From: CAYYMZ01 sp964473025
GTDB taxonomy: Bacteria; Patescibacteriota; UBA1384; DTJR01
Length of the DNA stretch: 26,682 nt
Reading direction: 5' to 3'
NCBI GenBank assembly: GCA_964473025.1
Contig: CAYYMZ010000012.1
Coordinates: forward strand, 1-26,682
Shown here: one piece after another, positions 6,976-14,708 of the stretch
Numbering within the stretch: the first letter of the stretch is position 1
How the letters are laid out: every line of letters begins with the position of its first letter
Notes under the pieces: generated by a model
What the model was told of the DNA's origin: nothing
What the model saw: only the letters and a program-made list of their open reading frames with translations
The model's database searches: none
Program-made: the position numbers and the translations under genes

Positions 6976-9447
6976 TTGGTAAAGATAGGAGGGGATATTA
7001 GATCTTTTAGTTTTAAAAAGATAGTACTTCTTGTTTTAGCGGTGCTTGTTATTGCTGGTGTTTTTGGGGTAGTATCTACCCACGCTGCTGGCGATTTTGT
7101 TCCTGATGCCAAGGTTACGGCAGTTGGTAAAGCCGCGGCGAGGGCGAGAGAGGTCTTAAATTGGGCAGTTTCGATTAAAGACGCTGAATTGGGAGGTCAA
7201 GCACCGGCAATTTTAGACCTTTGGACTAAAACCCGAACTTTCACGACGATTATTATTTTTATTATTTTTATAGTTTTGGCGTTTGGTTTGATACTTAAAA
7301 CAAACTGGGCCGATGATCAAAAACGACGTCTTCCAGTATTAATTCTGGCGATAATTGCCGCTTACCTTTCTTTTTCAGGATTTTTGCTGCTAATCAAGGG
7401 TATAGATTACCTGCAGGACAGAATTTTTACTGTGTCTATTACCGACTCAAGCGGTAACAAAACTACTAGACAAATAAAAGCCGAGGACTTTTTAACTGTC
7501 AGTTTTAACTACCAAGATTTTCAAGGATTCAGACGGCAAAATACAAGCTATGATGAAGCGGTTAAAAATACTTTATTTCTGGTTAACTTAACAACCTGGA
7601 CTAATTATGCAATCGCTGCGGTATTTGTCGTGAGAATTGTTTTTCTATGGCTTTTACTTATTTTTTCGCCGTTAATTTTTCCTTTTTTGGCATTTAGTTT
7701 AACTCGCAATATTGCCGTGTTTTGGATAAGAGAATTTGCGCGGTGGTTATTTTTAGGCCCACTGATCGCCTTGTTTCTAGCTGCGGTCCCTTATATCTGG
7801 AAACATACGCAAATTATCCCAAACGATGTTCCGAATGCTTTATCTACAAGTCGAGTTAGTGGAATACCTCTTCAGACAAACAAAGATGCAAGCTCGTCAA
7901 GTAACGTTTATCAATCAGGTACAAATATATATCTTGCGCCACCTGGAGTAAGCGACGCCAGACTTCAACTCGACTCGTCTCTTGGTTCGGGCAACAATCT
8001 TTCGGAAACAGATACTTACGCGAGGTATCTCGTCGGAATTGTTATGGTTTGGGTTGCTCTGATTTTGCCGTTTTTCTTAATGCGCTCGGCCGTTTCAATT
8101 ATATCTACGGCAGGCAGCAATATCTGGAATATGCAGCTTAAAGATTATTTCAAAACGGCATTTGGACGATTTGGCGGTTCTACACCGACTTCCAAAGGGG
8201 GAGCACAAACACTGATTAACACCGGCCCTGTGGTATTAAAGAGTAATAAGGTTTTTCTCCAGAATCTATCGCCGACATTTGATCGCGAAATGTCGAAGAA
8301 CACAAAAAGTTCCGAAGCAGAATCGAAATTTATTATTACCCCTGACAGCGCAATCGGAGCTCTTGGTCTTAAATCGAATCCTTATGTTGCAAGTATGATC
8401 AAGCACCAGGAGTCAACTGGAAAGAAGGCCTCAATTGCTTCTTTAGCTAATGCTGAAATTGACATGGAGAAAGATCCGCAAATGGCAAATATGTTAAGGA
8501 TGACGGTAAATAACTTAAAAGCGGGGTCTAGCGTAAACGACAAGGATAAAATGGGGAGAATTATTGATATAAAGGATTTGCTGCTGCTAAAAAAGGTAAG
8601 TGGCAGCAAAGCGTCGGAAAGTATTTTAAATGCAATCTCGGACAAGGGTTTTACTGTTAAAAATCAGAATTTACCAAGGCAAATTATAATTGATAATTTG
8701 TCCGGAATTTCAAACGTTTCAATCTCTAAATTTATAAATGAGAGCGGACAGGGTACAAACCTGCCGGATAATAAGGCGCTAAAAATTGAAACTGACAAGC
8801 TTGATGAGATTTTAAGCAAACCGGTCAAGGCAATTATGAGCTCTCCTGAAGATCTTAAATTTGTTCTTGATTTTTCAAACAAGATGGATGTTGCCCAAGC
8901 TGTGAACAAAGAAAGACCAGCAGGCCTTAAGCAAGGCGACGGTGAATATAAGAAGTTTGATAGTCCCGAAGAAGCAAATGGATTTGTTGAAATGTCAAAG
9001 ATTGTCGATAAAAAAGCGGCATCTGGAGATATTTCGGCTAACCTTCTTAGGGAAACAACAGGTTCTATTGCCAGCGTTATAAAGGGTAACTTTAATAGTG
9101 GTGAAAGTAATGAGATTGAGAACGGCACGATATCTGGAATAACAGCAAATAAGGAAACCCAAGAGCAATTCGAAGCGGCGAAAAAGAATTGGTCTGATTT
9201 TTATAAAAAAGAATCAACTAAAAAACCGGTGCAAGAGAGATTAAATTGGCTTGAAAATGAAATATTAAAAATCAAGAAGACGTTAAGCGATTTAATGGAT
9301 GATACAAAAAAAGCCAAAGCATTAAAAAAGTTGGAGAAAGATTCCCCTTACCTTTTGCTTGGGGGCTATGAATTCTTGGATATAGTTGTGTATCTCAAGG
9401 CGCAGCTTGAAGCGGCCAAAGACACTCTCAAAAAAATTATGCAATAG
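6976..9447 (+). CDS. Polytopic membrane protein, VirB6/TrbL-like layout
   Basis: About 823 aa. A signal or first TM segment (residues ~14-34, followed by THAAGD) is followed by about five more hydrophobic segments (near 88-107, 117-140, 210-245, 258-280, 350-373) and then a ~450-residue soluble, Lys/Ser/Asn-rich C-terminal region ending in coiled-coil-like helices. This arrangement resembles VirB6/TrbL type IV secretion channel components often found in CPR genomes; family assignment is by layout only. The start is unclear. TTG 6976 follows a TATACT box (6966-6971) too closely, while a strong AGGAGG (6987-6992) lies inside the frame, five bases before an in-frame ATT (6997). See the finding on possible non-AUG starts. 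Confidence 0.72.
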   Translation: MVKIGGDIRSFSFKKIVLLVLAVLVIAGVFGVVSTHAAGDFVPDAKVTAVGKAAARAREVLNWAVSIKDAELGGQAPAILDLWTKTRTFTTIIIFIIFIVLAFGLILKTNWADDQKRRLPVLILAIIAAYLSFSGFLLLIKGIDYLQDRIFTVSITDSSGNKTTRQIKAEDFLTVSFNYQDFQGFRRQNTSYDEAVKNTLFLVNLTTWTNYAIAAVFVVRIVFLWLLLIFSPLIFPFLAFSLTRNIAVFWIREFARWLFLGPLIALFLAAVPYIWKHTQIIPNDVPNALSTSRVSGIPLQTNKDASSSSNVYQSGTNIYLAPPGVSDARLQLDSSLGSGNNLSETDTYARYLVGIVMVWVALILPFFLMRSAVSIISTAGSNIWNMQLKDYFKTAFGRFGGSTPTSKGGAQTLINTGPVVLKSNKVFLQNLSPTFDREMSKNTKSSEAESKFIITPDSAIGALGLKSNPYVASMIKHQESTGKKASIASLANAEIDMEKDPQMANMLRMTVNNLKAGSSVNDKDKMGRIIDIKDLLLLKKVSGSKASESILNAISDKGFTVKNQNLPRQIIIDNLSGISNVSISKFINESGQGTNLPDNKALKIETDKLDEILSKPVKAIMSSPEDLKFVLDFSNKMDVAQAVNKERPAGLKQGDGEYKKFDSPEEANGFVEMSKIVDKKAASGDISANLLRETTGSIASVIKGNFNSGESNEIENGTISGITANKETQEQFEAAKKNWSDFYKKESTKKPVQERLNWLENEILKIKKTLSDLMDDTKKAKALKKLEKDSPYLLLGGYEFLDIVVYLKAQLEAAKDTLKKIMQ

Positions 9448-9483
9448 CATTTGCATAAAAAAATTTTCAAACAACCGTTTTTA

Positions 9484-9512
9484 TTGATTTAAAAGCGGTT
9501 TTATTGTAGAAT
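9484..9512 (+). promoter_or_regulatory. Sigma-70-type promoter for the sigma factor gene
   Basis: TTGATT (9484-9489), a 17-bp spacer, and TAGAAT (9507-9512). It overlaps an AACCG/CGGTT hairpin followed by T-rich sequence (about 9474-9505) that may terminate the upstream gene. Confidence 0.65.
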
Positions 9513-9551
9513 CGCAATGACCGAAATCTAAGCGGGAGGGAGGTGCACGTT

Positions 9552-10154
9552 GTGATAGATGAATGGAAGCGGCGAAAACTGAAGAAGGATCTCCAGAGCG
9601 ATCAGATGCGCGCTCGAATCAAGAGTACTGCCAGAAGAGTTTTGTACGGGAGTTTCAGGGGTGATCTTGAAGAGGCAACTGAAGACGTAACCCAAATCTC
9701 AATCATCAAAGCTCTTGGGAGTTTGATGGATCGTGATGTGGAGAAATTCAACGCCTGGCTCTATCGCATAGTAGTCAACGCTTGCAATGACTACCGAGCT
9801 TCAAAGGCATCAAGAGAGCCGTCTCTTAGCGAGATAGGAGATGGGGACTCGGAACGACGGCCGGTTAACCTTAGCAATCTTCTCTTGGCAGGCGAGGAAA
9901 ATGATCCGCAACAGGCGTTTCTTAAGCTCGAGGAAATTCGTCGCGCCTCAGTAATCTTCCGACTGAAGCTTAGGAAACCAAAGTTTCATGCGTACCTACT
10001 GGTCGAGATTCTGGGTCTGCCATACGAGGAAGCTGCCGAGATAACAGGAGTATCTATAGGCACAATCAAAAGCAGGATACACCGAGCAAAAGTAGAGTTA
10101 GGGAGAATGAATCTTTCCGAGGAAAACGAGGAAAAGAGGGAATCTGGGGGTTAG
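9552..10154 (+). CDS. ECF-like sigma-70 family RNA polymerase sigma factor
   Basis: About 200 aa. The sigma-2 region reads EDVTQISIIKALGSL then FNAWLYRIVVNACNDYRA, the helix pair that binds core polymerase and the -10 element. The sigma-4 region near the C-terminus reads LPYEEAAEITGVSIGTIKSR followed by IHRAK, a classical helix-turn-helix for the -35 element. Regions 1 and 3 are absent, so it is an ECF-type factor. GTG 9552 is preferred because GGGAGGGAGG (9534-9543) lies eight bases upstream; GTG 9543 in the same frame overlaps that ribosome binding site. The gene has its own promoter and terminator, so it is monocistronic. No anti-sigma gene is recognisable beside it, though the next gene encodes a membrane protein of unknown role. 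Confidence 0.92.
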   Translation: MIDEWKRRKLKKDLQSDQMRARIKSTARRVLYGSFRGDLEEATEDVTQISIIKALGSLMDRDVEKFNAWLYRIVVNACNDYRASKASREPSLSEIGDGDSERRPVNLSNLLLAGEENDPQQAFLKLEEIRRASVIFRLKLRKPKFHAYLLVEILGLPYEEAAEITGVSIGTIKSRIHRAKVELGRMNLSEENEEKRESGG

Positions 10155-10183
10155 TGTTTTACGCACTAACCCCACAATTTTTT
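10147..10183 (+). terminator. Rho-independent terminator
   Basis: Ten-bp stem GGGGTTAGTG/CACTAACCCC (10147-10156, 10164-10173) followed by a T run. The stop codon of the sigma factor gene is inside the stem. Confidence 0.9.
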
Positions 10184-10243
10184 AAACCGTTTCATTTCTG
10201 TTAAAATATAAGTAAGTTTACCCTGCGAAGCTAATTTTGGGGT

Positions 10244-10693
10244 ATGCGGGGCGAACAAGGAGGGTTTATCGAATCTGGCGTAGAAACTCAAACGCAAGCA
10301 GCCAGCAAGAAAGATTTCCGCGATCATTCTTTTTTGATTGGCTTCTTTTCTTGGTGGTTTTTATACGTGCCATCCAGAATTCTTTATGTTGCCAGTAAAA
10401 CCGTCACCAAACTTTTTAATTACTTTTCAATAGACCTTCTTTTAAAGACCCTCTTTTTACCCTGGAAGAGAGACGAAGTTGATACGACCAACATGTCGCT
10501 CGACGATCGTTTACGTGTAATGCTCATGAATTTGATCTCACGTCTCGTTGGTGCTGTTGTCAGAACAGGAACGATTGTTGTTGGTATTTTATTAATTATC
10601 GCAACGGTACTAGTTGCGTTTATTGCATTAGTGCTGTTTATTTTTTCACCGCTTTTGGCACTCGCCCTGATAATTGGAGGAGTCTTAATTTAA
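10244..10693 (+). CDS. Small membrane protein upstream of the AAA+ ATPase
   Basis: 149 aa. The soluble N-terminus is followed by an amphipathic or hydrophobic stretch (SFLIGFFSWWFLYVPSRILY) and by two strong C-terminal transmembrane segments (about residues 100-147). It ends one base before the next ATG, so it is probably translated together with the membrane-anchored AAA+ protein and may be its membrane partner (inference). No family is recognised. ATG 10244 lacks a Shine-Dalgarno; AAGGAGG (10257-10263) lies inside the frame, with an in-frame ATC at 10268. Confidence 0.7.
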   Translation: MRGEQGGFIESGVETQTQAASKKDFRDHSFLIGFFSWWFLYVPSRILYVASKTVTKLFNYFSIDLLLKTLFLPWKRDEVDTTNMSLDDRLRVMLMNLISRLVGAVVRTGTIVVGILLIIATVLVAFIALVLFIFSPLLALALIIGGVLI

Positions 10694-10694
10694 T

Positions 10695-13202
10695 ATGGCA
10701 AGTTTTGCGATCAATCAGTCCCGAAATTTCAAGAAAATCACATCTGGAAAAGGGTTTCAGAGCGGTTTTTATTCTGTATTGAGGGGATTGAGCATTACCA
10801 TATTTATTCTATCGATTTTCGTATATTTCTATGCCCTAGTAAATAAAATTGCCACACTGCCCAATGTTTGTTTTGTTCTTGCGGGGCTTAGCGGTTATTA
10901 CCTGCTTTTCTATTATTTTGCAAAAGAATTTTACACCCCGCATCCAGATATAGGAGCTGATAATCTGGCAGATACATTGAGCTCTGAAATGATAAAAGTT
11001 GTTTTAGCGGCTCGATCAATTTCTAGGCAAAACCGTTTTGCCGAAGTCAATCCGTTGGTTCTCCTGGCGGCCTTGGAACAAAGCGAAGATGGTAAGTATA
11101 TGCTGCTTCGTGCCGGTTTTGGCTTGGAAAAGGATATGTCGACACAAATTGCGCAGGAAATCGCAAAAATTCCGAAGCAACAATCAGGCGAGATATCTTT
11201 TAGCGCGGACTTTGTCGAGGTTTTATCCGCAGCGCGTGAAAATGCAGTTCAAAACCAACGCGATGAAGTTTCCTCGGGAGATATTTTACTTGGATTAATC
11301 CAGAGGAGCGACATTTTTAAACATCTGATGTTCGATATAAAAATTGATGAAAAAGATATCAAAAGAGTTGTTGAGTGGAACGAACTTTTAAAGGCATATA
11401 TTAAACGTAATAATCTCCCGTTTTGGGAGAGCCCTATTGTCTCGGGAGGCATTGGTAGCGATTGGAGCTTTGGCTATACACCAATGCTAAGCCAATTTGC
11501 GAAAAATCTCAACACCGAAGTTGAGTTTATGGGTGACGTTCACGTTTATGGACGATCCTCTGAAATTGATGAGATTGAAAGAATCCTGTCAAAAACCGAC
11601 CGAGATAACGTCCTTTTAATCGGGGAGCATGGCATCGGTAAAAAAACGATCGTTAAAGGATTTGTCGCCAAAATTATTAAAGGCAACATTTTGCCTTCGC
11701 TTAAATATTCACAGGTTTTTCAGGTTGACACGGGGGCACTTCTTTCTGGTTCCGGTGATTCGGGAGAAATTGCCATGCGCGTCAAGCGTATTTTTAATGA
11801 GGCGGTAAGGGCAGGAAATATTGTTCTCTTTTTCGATAATTTTCATGCTTTGGTTTCGAGTCAGGAAGGCGTGGGACAGGTCAATACGTCCGAAATTCTT
11901 TTGCCTTATCTCGAAGGTGCGGTTAGGGTAATCGGGGCAACGACATTAAAGGACTATCACAAAAACATCGAATCAAGCCCGGGGGTTGCCGCCGCTTTTA
12001 ACCGCATCGACGTTAAGGAGCCAAATCTAGATGAGACGGCAGAGGTTTTAGAGGAGATGATTCCATTTGTTGAACACCGCGACGGCGTGTTTTGGCCATA
12101 TCAGGCAGTAAAAGAAGTCGTCAGGGTTGCCGACCGGTATATTCACAATATGCCTAACCCAGAGAAAACAATTGAAATTGTCGATGAGGTTTCGGTGTCC
12201 GTTGCAAAAGCAGGCGGTAAAGTTGTTTTTGCGCGTCAAATTGACGATTTGGTTTCAAAAAAATTGGAGGTGCCTGTGGCTCAAGCAGAGGGGCAAGAAG
12301 CCCAAAAATTATTAAACCTAGAAACGTTTTTGCACAAGCGCGTTATCGGTCAGGACGAGGCAGTTGCTGCTGTTTCAAATGCAATGCGCCGCGCCCGATC
12401 GGGGATTCAGAACAAGAATCGACCGATTGGAACTTTCCTCTTTTTGGGTCCAACTGGTGTTGGAAAAACCGAGACCGCCAAGGCGTTAGCGGAGGCATAT
12501 TTTGGCAATGAGAAAAGCATGATCCGTATCGATATGTCCGAGTTCCAGGAGCAATCATCGATTTATCGGCTAATCGGTTCACCGCCGGCGGCAGGTGCGG
12601 AGGGAGAGAAGGGGCAACTAACTACAGCTGTTTCGGATAACCCATTCTCGCTAATCTTACTTGATGAAATCGAGAAGGCACATCCGCAGATTTTGACATT
12701 ATTCTTACAGGTTTTCGATGATGGGAGATTGACGGACGGATCTGGACAAACGGTTGATTTTACAAATACAATTATTATCTCGACGTCAAACGCTGGGTCA
12801 GAATTAATTCGCCAAAACTTACTCAAAAATATCCATGGCGAAGAGATGAAAAAATCGCTTTTGGATTTCTTGCAGACACAAGGCATCTTCCGCCCCGAAT
12901 TTCTAAACCGTTTCGACGCGGTGGTTGCGTTCCATCCATTGTCGCCCGATCAAATAGTTCAGGTTGCAACTTTAATGTTGCAGTCGCTTGCCGATCAAAT
13001 GGCGACAAAAGAGGTGACGCTTAAAGTAACACCAGCGGCGGTTCGAAAATTAGCGCGCGTTGGATTTGATCCGATCTACGGTGCCCGCCCGATGCGCCGC
13101 GCTATTCAGGACAAAGTCGAAAATGCCTTGGCGCAAAGTATGCTTGAGGGCAAAATCGCTCGCGGCCAAACCGTAACTATCGACGAGAAGGATATCGTTT
13201 AG
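10695..13202 (+). CDS. Membrane-anchored ClpC-type double AAA+ ATPase
   Basis: 835 aa. Two transmembrane segments (about 28-48 and 55-73) precede a Clp N-domain region (~90-210). AAA module D1 has Walker A G310-EHGIGKKT and a Walker B region VLFFDNFH in which the usual catalytic Glu is Asn382 (D381-N382), so D1 may bind but hydrolyse poorly. D2 has Walker A G585-PTGVGKT (K591), Walker B LILLDEIEKAHP, FRPEFLNRFD, and the C-terminal ClpB-small domain GFDPIYGARPMRRAIQD. The family unfolds proteins, with ClpP or alone; ClpP-docking loops were not identified. Membrane anchoring is unusual for ClpC/ClpB and suggests work on envelope substrates (inference). GGAGGAG lies 12 bases upstream of ATG 10695. 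Confidence 0.93.
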   Translation: MASFAINQSRNFKKITSGKGFQSGFYSVLRGLSITIFILSIFVYFYALVNKIATLPNVCFVLAGLSGYYLLFYYFAKEFYTPHPDIGADNLADTLSSEMIKVVLAARSISRQNRFAEVNPLVLLAALEQSEDGKYMLLRAGFGLEKDMSTQIAQEIAKIPKQQSGEISFSADFVEVLSAARENAVQNQRDEVSSGDILLGLIQRSDIFKHLMFDIKIDEKDIKRVVEWNELLKAYIKRNNLPFWESPIVSGGIGSDWSFGYTPMLSQFAKNLNTEVEFMGDVHVYGRSSEIDEIERILSKTDRDNVLLIGEHGIGKKTIVKGFVAKIIKGNILPSLKYSQVFQVDTGALLSGSGDSGEIAMRVKRIFNEAVRAGNIVLFFDNFHALVSSQEGVGQVNTSEILLPYLEGAVRVIGATTLKDYHKNIESSPGVAAAFNRIDVKEPNLDETAEVLEEMIPFVEHRDGVFWPYQAVKEVVRVADRYIHNMPNPEKTIEIVDEVSVSVAKAGGKVVFARQIDDLVSKKLEVPVAQAEGQEAQKLLNLETFLHKRVIGQDEAVAAVSNAMRRARSGIQNKNRPIGTFLFLGPTGVGKTETAKALAEAYFGNEKSMIRIDMSEFQEQSSIYRLIGSPPAAGAEGEKGQLTTAVSDNPFSLILLDEIEKAHPQILTLFLQVFDDGRLTDGSGQTVDFTNTIIISTSNAGSELIRQNLLKNIHGEEMKKSLLDFLQTQGIFRPEFLNRFDAVVAFHPLSPDQIVQVATLMLQSLADQMATKEVTLKVTPAAVRKLARVGFDPIYGARPMRRAIQDKVENALAQSMLEGKIARGQTVTIDEKDIV

Positions 13203-13206
13203 CGCA

Positions 13207-13234
13207 TTGAATTTTGTTATTTTACTGGTATAAT
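13207..13234 (+). promoter_or_regulatory. Promoter for the tRNA-Ile locus
   Basis: TTGAAT (13207-13212), a 16-bp spacer, and a consensus TATAAT (13229-13234), 16 bases upstream of the outer tRNA's first base. Confidence 0.75.
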
Positions 13235-13250
13235 ATTTTTGATTTGGTAG

Positions 13251-13494
13251 GGGCGATTAGCTCAGTTGGTTAGAGCGCGTCAAACCAAAGGCTCCCCTTC
13301 GGGGCTGATAATGACGCGTTTCGGGGGCGGAACCCGAAACTAATCATTGATAATTCGTGGTTTTTTGGAGCGCGTGTAGCTCAGTTGGTTAGAGCGCAAA
13401 TCTGATAAGTTTGAGGTCCCTGGTTCGAGTCCAGGCACGCGCACCAAAAAACCAGGAAAAATCATTTTAGGTTCAAATCCTGAATCGCCCACCA
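13251..13494 (+). tRNA. Interrupted outer tRNA-Ile(GAT) containing a nested tRNA-Ile
   Basis: All arms of a tRNA are present but split. Acceptor GGGCGAT (13251-13257) pairs fully with ATCGCCC (13484-13490), followed by ACCA. The D arm GCTC/GAGC lies at 13260-13276. Anticodon stem CGTCA (13278-13282) pairs with TGACG (13312-13316) around CTGATAA (13305-13311, anticodon GAT), but 22 nt with a CCCC-TTC-GGGG hairpin (13283-13304) are inserted before the loop. The T arm is TTAGG-TTCAAAT-CCTGA (13467-13483). About 150 nt separate the anticodon and T arms; they hold a TTTCGGG/CCCGAAA hairpin (13319-13339) and a second hairpin whose tip is a complete tRNA-Ile(GAT). It could be a pseudogene, or a precursor that is spliced by an unknown route. 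Confidence 0.8.
13370..13446 (+). tRNA. trnI(gat): tRNA-Ile(GAT), intact, nested inside another tRNA-Ile
   Basis: A 77-nt cloverleaf with acceptor GCGCGTG/CACGCGC, D arm GCTC/GAGC, anticodon stem CAAAT/GTTTG around CTGATAA (GAT), T loop TTCGAGT, and encoded CCA. It is flanked by an 11-bp inverted repeat, TGGTTTTTTGG (13358-13368) and CCAAAAAACCA (13444-13454). The encoded CCA is part of the right arm, so the precursor would extend the acceptor stem into a long helix after one A-A mismatch. This is unusual for RNase P and 3' maturation. Confidence 0.97.
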
Positions 13495-13501
13495 GAATAA
13501 T

Positions 13502-13519
13502 GAGCGCAAGCTCTTTTTT
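13502..13519 (+). terminator. Short terminator after the tRNA-Ile locus
   Basis: GAGC-GCAA-GCTC hairpin (13502-13513) followed by TTTTTT, eight bases after the outer tRNA's CCA. Confidence 0.6.
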
Positions 13520-13522
13520 AAA

Positions 13523-13990
13523 ATGCAATTAACAGCACACGCGGCAGTTGGAGCGGCGGTAGGAGTTGCCACGGGCAATCCGGTTTTGGCTTTTATCGCT
13601 GGTTTCATCTCTCATCATATTATTGACGCCATTCCTCATACCGACGGTGGTTCGTACGACGTTAGCGTTGAAAATTTTGCACTTGATAAAAGAATTATCA
13701 TCATCGTTGGATTTGATCTTGCGCTTTTGATTCTGCTTTCGTTTTTGCTTTTCGAGGGTAGGGGTTACAACTTACCGATGATTTTCGGGGCTTTTGGTGC
13801 AATTTTACCTGATCTAATTGACAATATGCCATTCTGGTCCCCTCGTCTTCGCAAAGCTTTTCCGTTTAATTATTACCATCTTTTTCACGAGAAAATTCAT
13901 TTTACAATTATTAACAATAAGTACTTCTGGGTTGGCATTTTGACGCAGGTGATTTTAATCGCCTGCTCCCTCTGGTATGTGCTAAAATAA
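13523..13990 (+). CDS. Integral membrane metal-dependent hydrolase-like protein
   Basis: 155 aa with about four hydrophobic segments. Conserved polar residues cluster as in YdjM/DUF457-type membrane hydrolases: H6 near the N-terminus (MQLTAHAAVGA), GFISHHIIDAIPHTDGG, GAILPDLIDNMPFW, and a C-terminal FHEKIHF. The His/Asp pattern suggests a metal site at the membrane face; the substrate is unknown. ATG 13523 begins the conserved N-terminus. It is followed four bases later by another membrane protein gene. Assignment is from motif memory, not from a search. Confidence 0.7.
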   Translation: MQLTAHAAVGAAVGVATGNPVLAFIAGFISHHIIDAIPHTDGGSYDVSVENFALDKRIIIIVGFDLALLILLSFLLFEGRGYNLPMIFGAFGAILPDLIDNMPFWSPRLRKAFPFNYYHLFHEKIHFTIINNKYFWVGILTQVILIACSLWYVLK

Positions 13991-13994
13991 AACT

Positions 13995-14279
13995 ATGGGA
14001 CTTTGGGTATTTTTATTAAACCGCTGGACGATTCTGGTGATTGGAATATTATTTATGTTAATCGGACTTAAACCCGATTGGACAATGTATGTGGTTCGAA
14101 TGGTCGGCAAAATGGGCTGGGCGGAAAATCGGGTCGGACGGGGCGGAACCTTTACAATTTGGAAGATTATTGGTATATTAGCTCCTATCGCCGCGATAAT
14201 TTATTTCTTTTCTGGCGGCGTACAGTTTGATAATACTGAACCAACCCCAACCCCGACGTATTATCAAAATTATAAATAG
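13995..14279 (+). CDS. Small membrane protein, unknown
   Basis: 94 aa with two predicted transmembrane segments (about 3-24 and 55-72) joined by a Gly/Arg-rich loop; the C-terminal tail is Pro/Thr-rich. It starts five bases after the hydrolase-like gene and is probably co-translated. It ends at the base before the interrupted tRNA-Ala locus. No family recognised. Confidence 0.65.
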   Translation: MGLWVFLLNRWTILVIGILFMLIGLKPDWTMYVVRMVGKMGWAENRVGRGGTFTIWKIIGILAPIAAIIYFFSGGVQFDNTEPTPTPTYYQNYK

Positions 14280-14290
14280 CGGGCCATTAG

Positions 14291-14340
14291 TCCCGATGCG
14301 AAGCATCGCGGATCCTCGACAGAATAAGATTCTGTCGGGA
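14291..14340 (+). repeat. Double-hairpin element, copy A, in the outer tRNA-Ala D stem
   Basis: TCC + hairpin CGATGC-gaa-GCATCG + CGGATCCT + hairpin CGACAGAAT-aag-ATTCTGTCG + GGA. It separates TTAG from CTCAG of a D arm. Copy C at 14817 has the same plan with different but still complementary stems. Confidence 0.8.
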
Positions 14341-14369
14341 CTCAGTTGGTAGAGACCAATCACGAATCA

Positions 14370-14615
14370 ATGTATCATATCTATATACTTGAGTCAGAAT
14401 TAAACCACCAGTACTACATAGGAAGTTGTAAAGATATTTCTGCAAGATTAGAATTACATAATACAGGTAAGGTTATTTCGACCAAACGATATTTACCTTG
14501 GCAGAAAGTTTATTCAGAAAAGTTTGCAACTCGCAAAGAAGCAGTAAGTCGAGAAAGACAAATTAAATCGTGGAAGAAAAGAGAGATGATTGAGAAGTTA
14601 ATTAAAAATTTGTAA
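14370..14615 (+). CDS. GIY-YIG endonuclease-domain protein
   Basis: 81 aa from ATG 14370 (MYHIYILES). The GIY and YIG elements are IYIL and YYIGSC, followed by an ARLELHNTG helix with the conserved Arg and by a Lys/Arg-rich C-terminal helix containing RERQIKSWKK. The size fits stand-alone UPF0213/YhbQ-type GIY-YIG proteins. It lies between two near-identical 40-nt repeats (14310-14349 and 14620-14659, two mismatches) and within the parts of an interrupted tRNA-Ala. The setting suggests a mobile endonuclease gene inserted in, or mobilising, this locus (inference). Its stop codon abuts the palindrome ATCGAGGATCCTCGAT (14615-14630). Confidence 0.85.
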   Translation: MYHIYILESELNHQYYIGSCKDISARLELHNTGKVISTKRYLPWQKVYSEKFATRKEAVSRERQIKSWKKREMIEKLIKNL

Positions 14616-14650
14616 TCGAGGATCCTCGATAGAATAAAATTCTGTCGGGA
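14615..14650 (+). repeat. Double-hairpin element, partial copy B
   Basis: It keeps GGATCCT and hairpin 2 (CGATAGAAT-aaa-ATTCTGTCG, with a T-G wobble) and GGA, then runs into CTCAGTTGG as copy A does. The left part is replaced by the end of the GIY-YIG gene. Confidence 0.7.
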
Positions 14651-14659
14651 CTCAGTTGG

Positions 14660-14680
14660 CCCCGCCAAGGGCTGGCGGGG
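14660..14680 (+). repeat. D-loop hairpin insertion
   Basis: CCCCGCC/GGCGGGG, 7 bp with a 7-nt loop, interrupts AGTTGG and TAGAGC of the outer tRNA-Ala. The same stem with another 7-nt loop occurs at 26587-26607. Confidence 0.7.
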
Positions 14681-14708
14681 TGAGGTAGAGCGATTCGACA
14701 ACTTTGGT

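Noticed and set aside
8382..9128. Minus-strand open frames up to 154 codons inside the VirB6-like gene
   Set aside because: They lie opposite the soluble C-terminal region, and Ser/Leu-rich translations are typical of antisense frames.
12048..13008. Several minus-strand open frames within the AAA+ ATPase gene
   Set aside because: Shadows of a well-supported coding gene, without ribosome binding sites or recognisable products.
13319..13339. TTTCGGG-GGCGGAA-CCCGAAA as an anticodon arm (CGG, Pro)
   Set aside because: The seven-base loop lacks U33 and no other tRNA arms surround it. It is better explained as a hairpin insertion in the outer tRNA-Ile.
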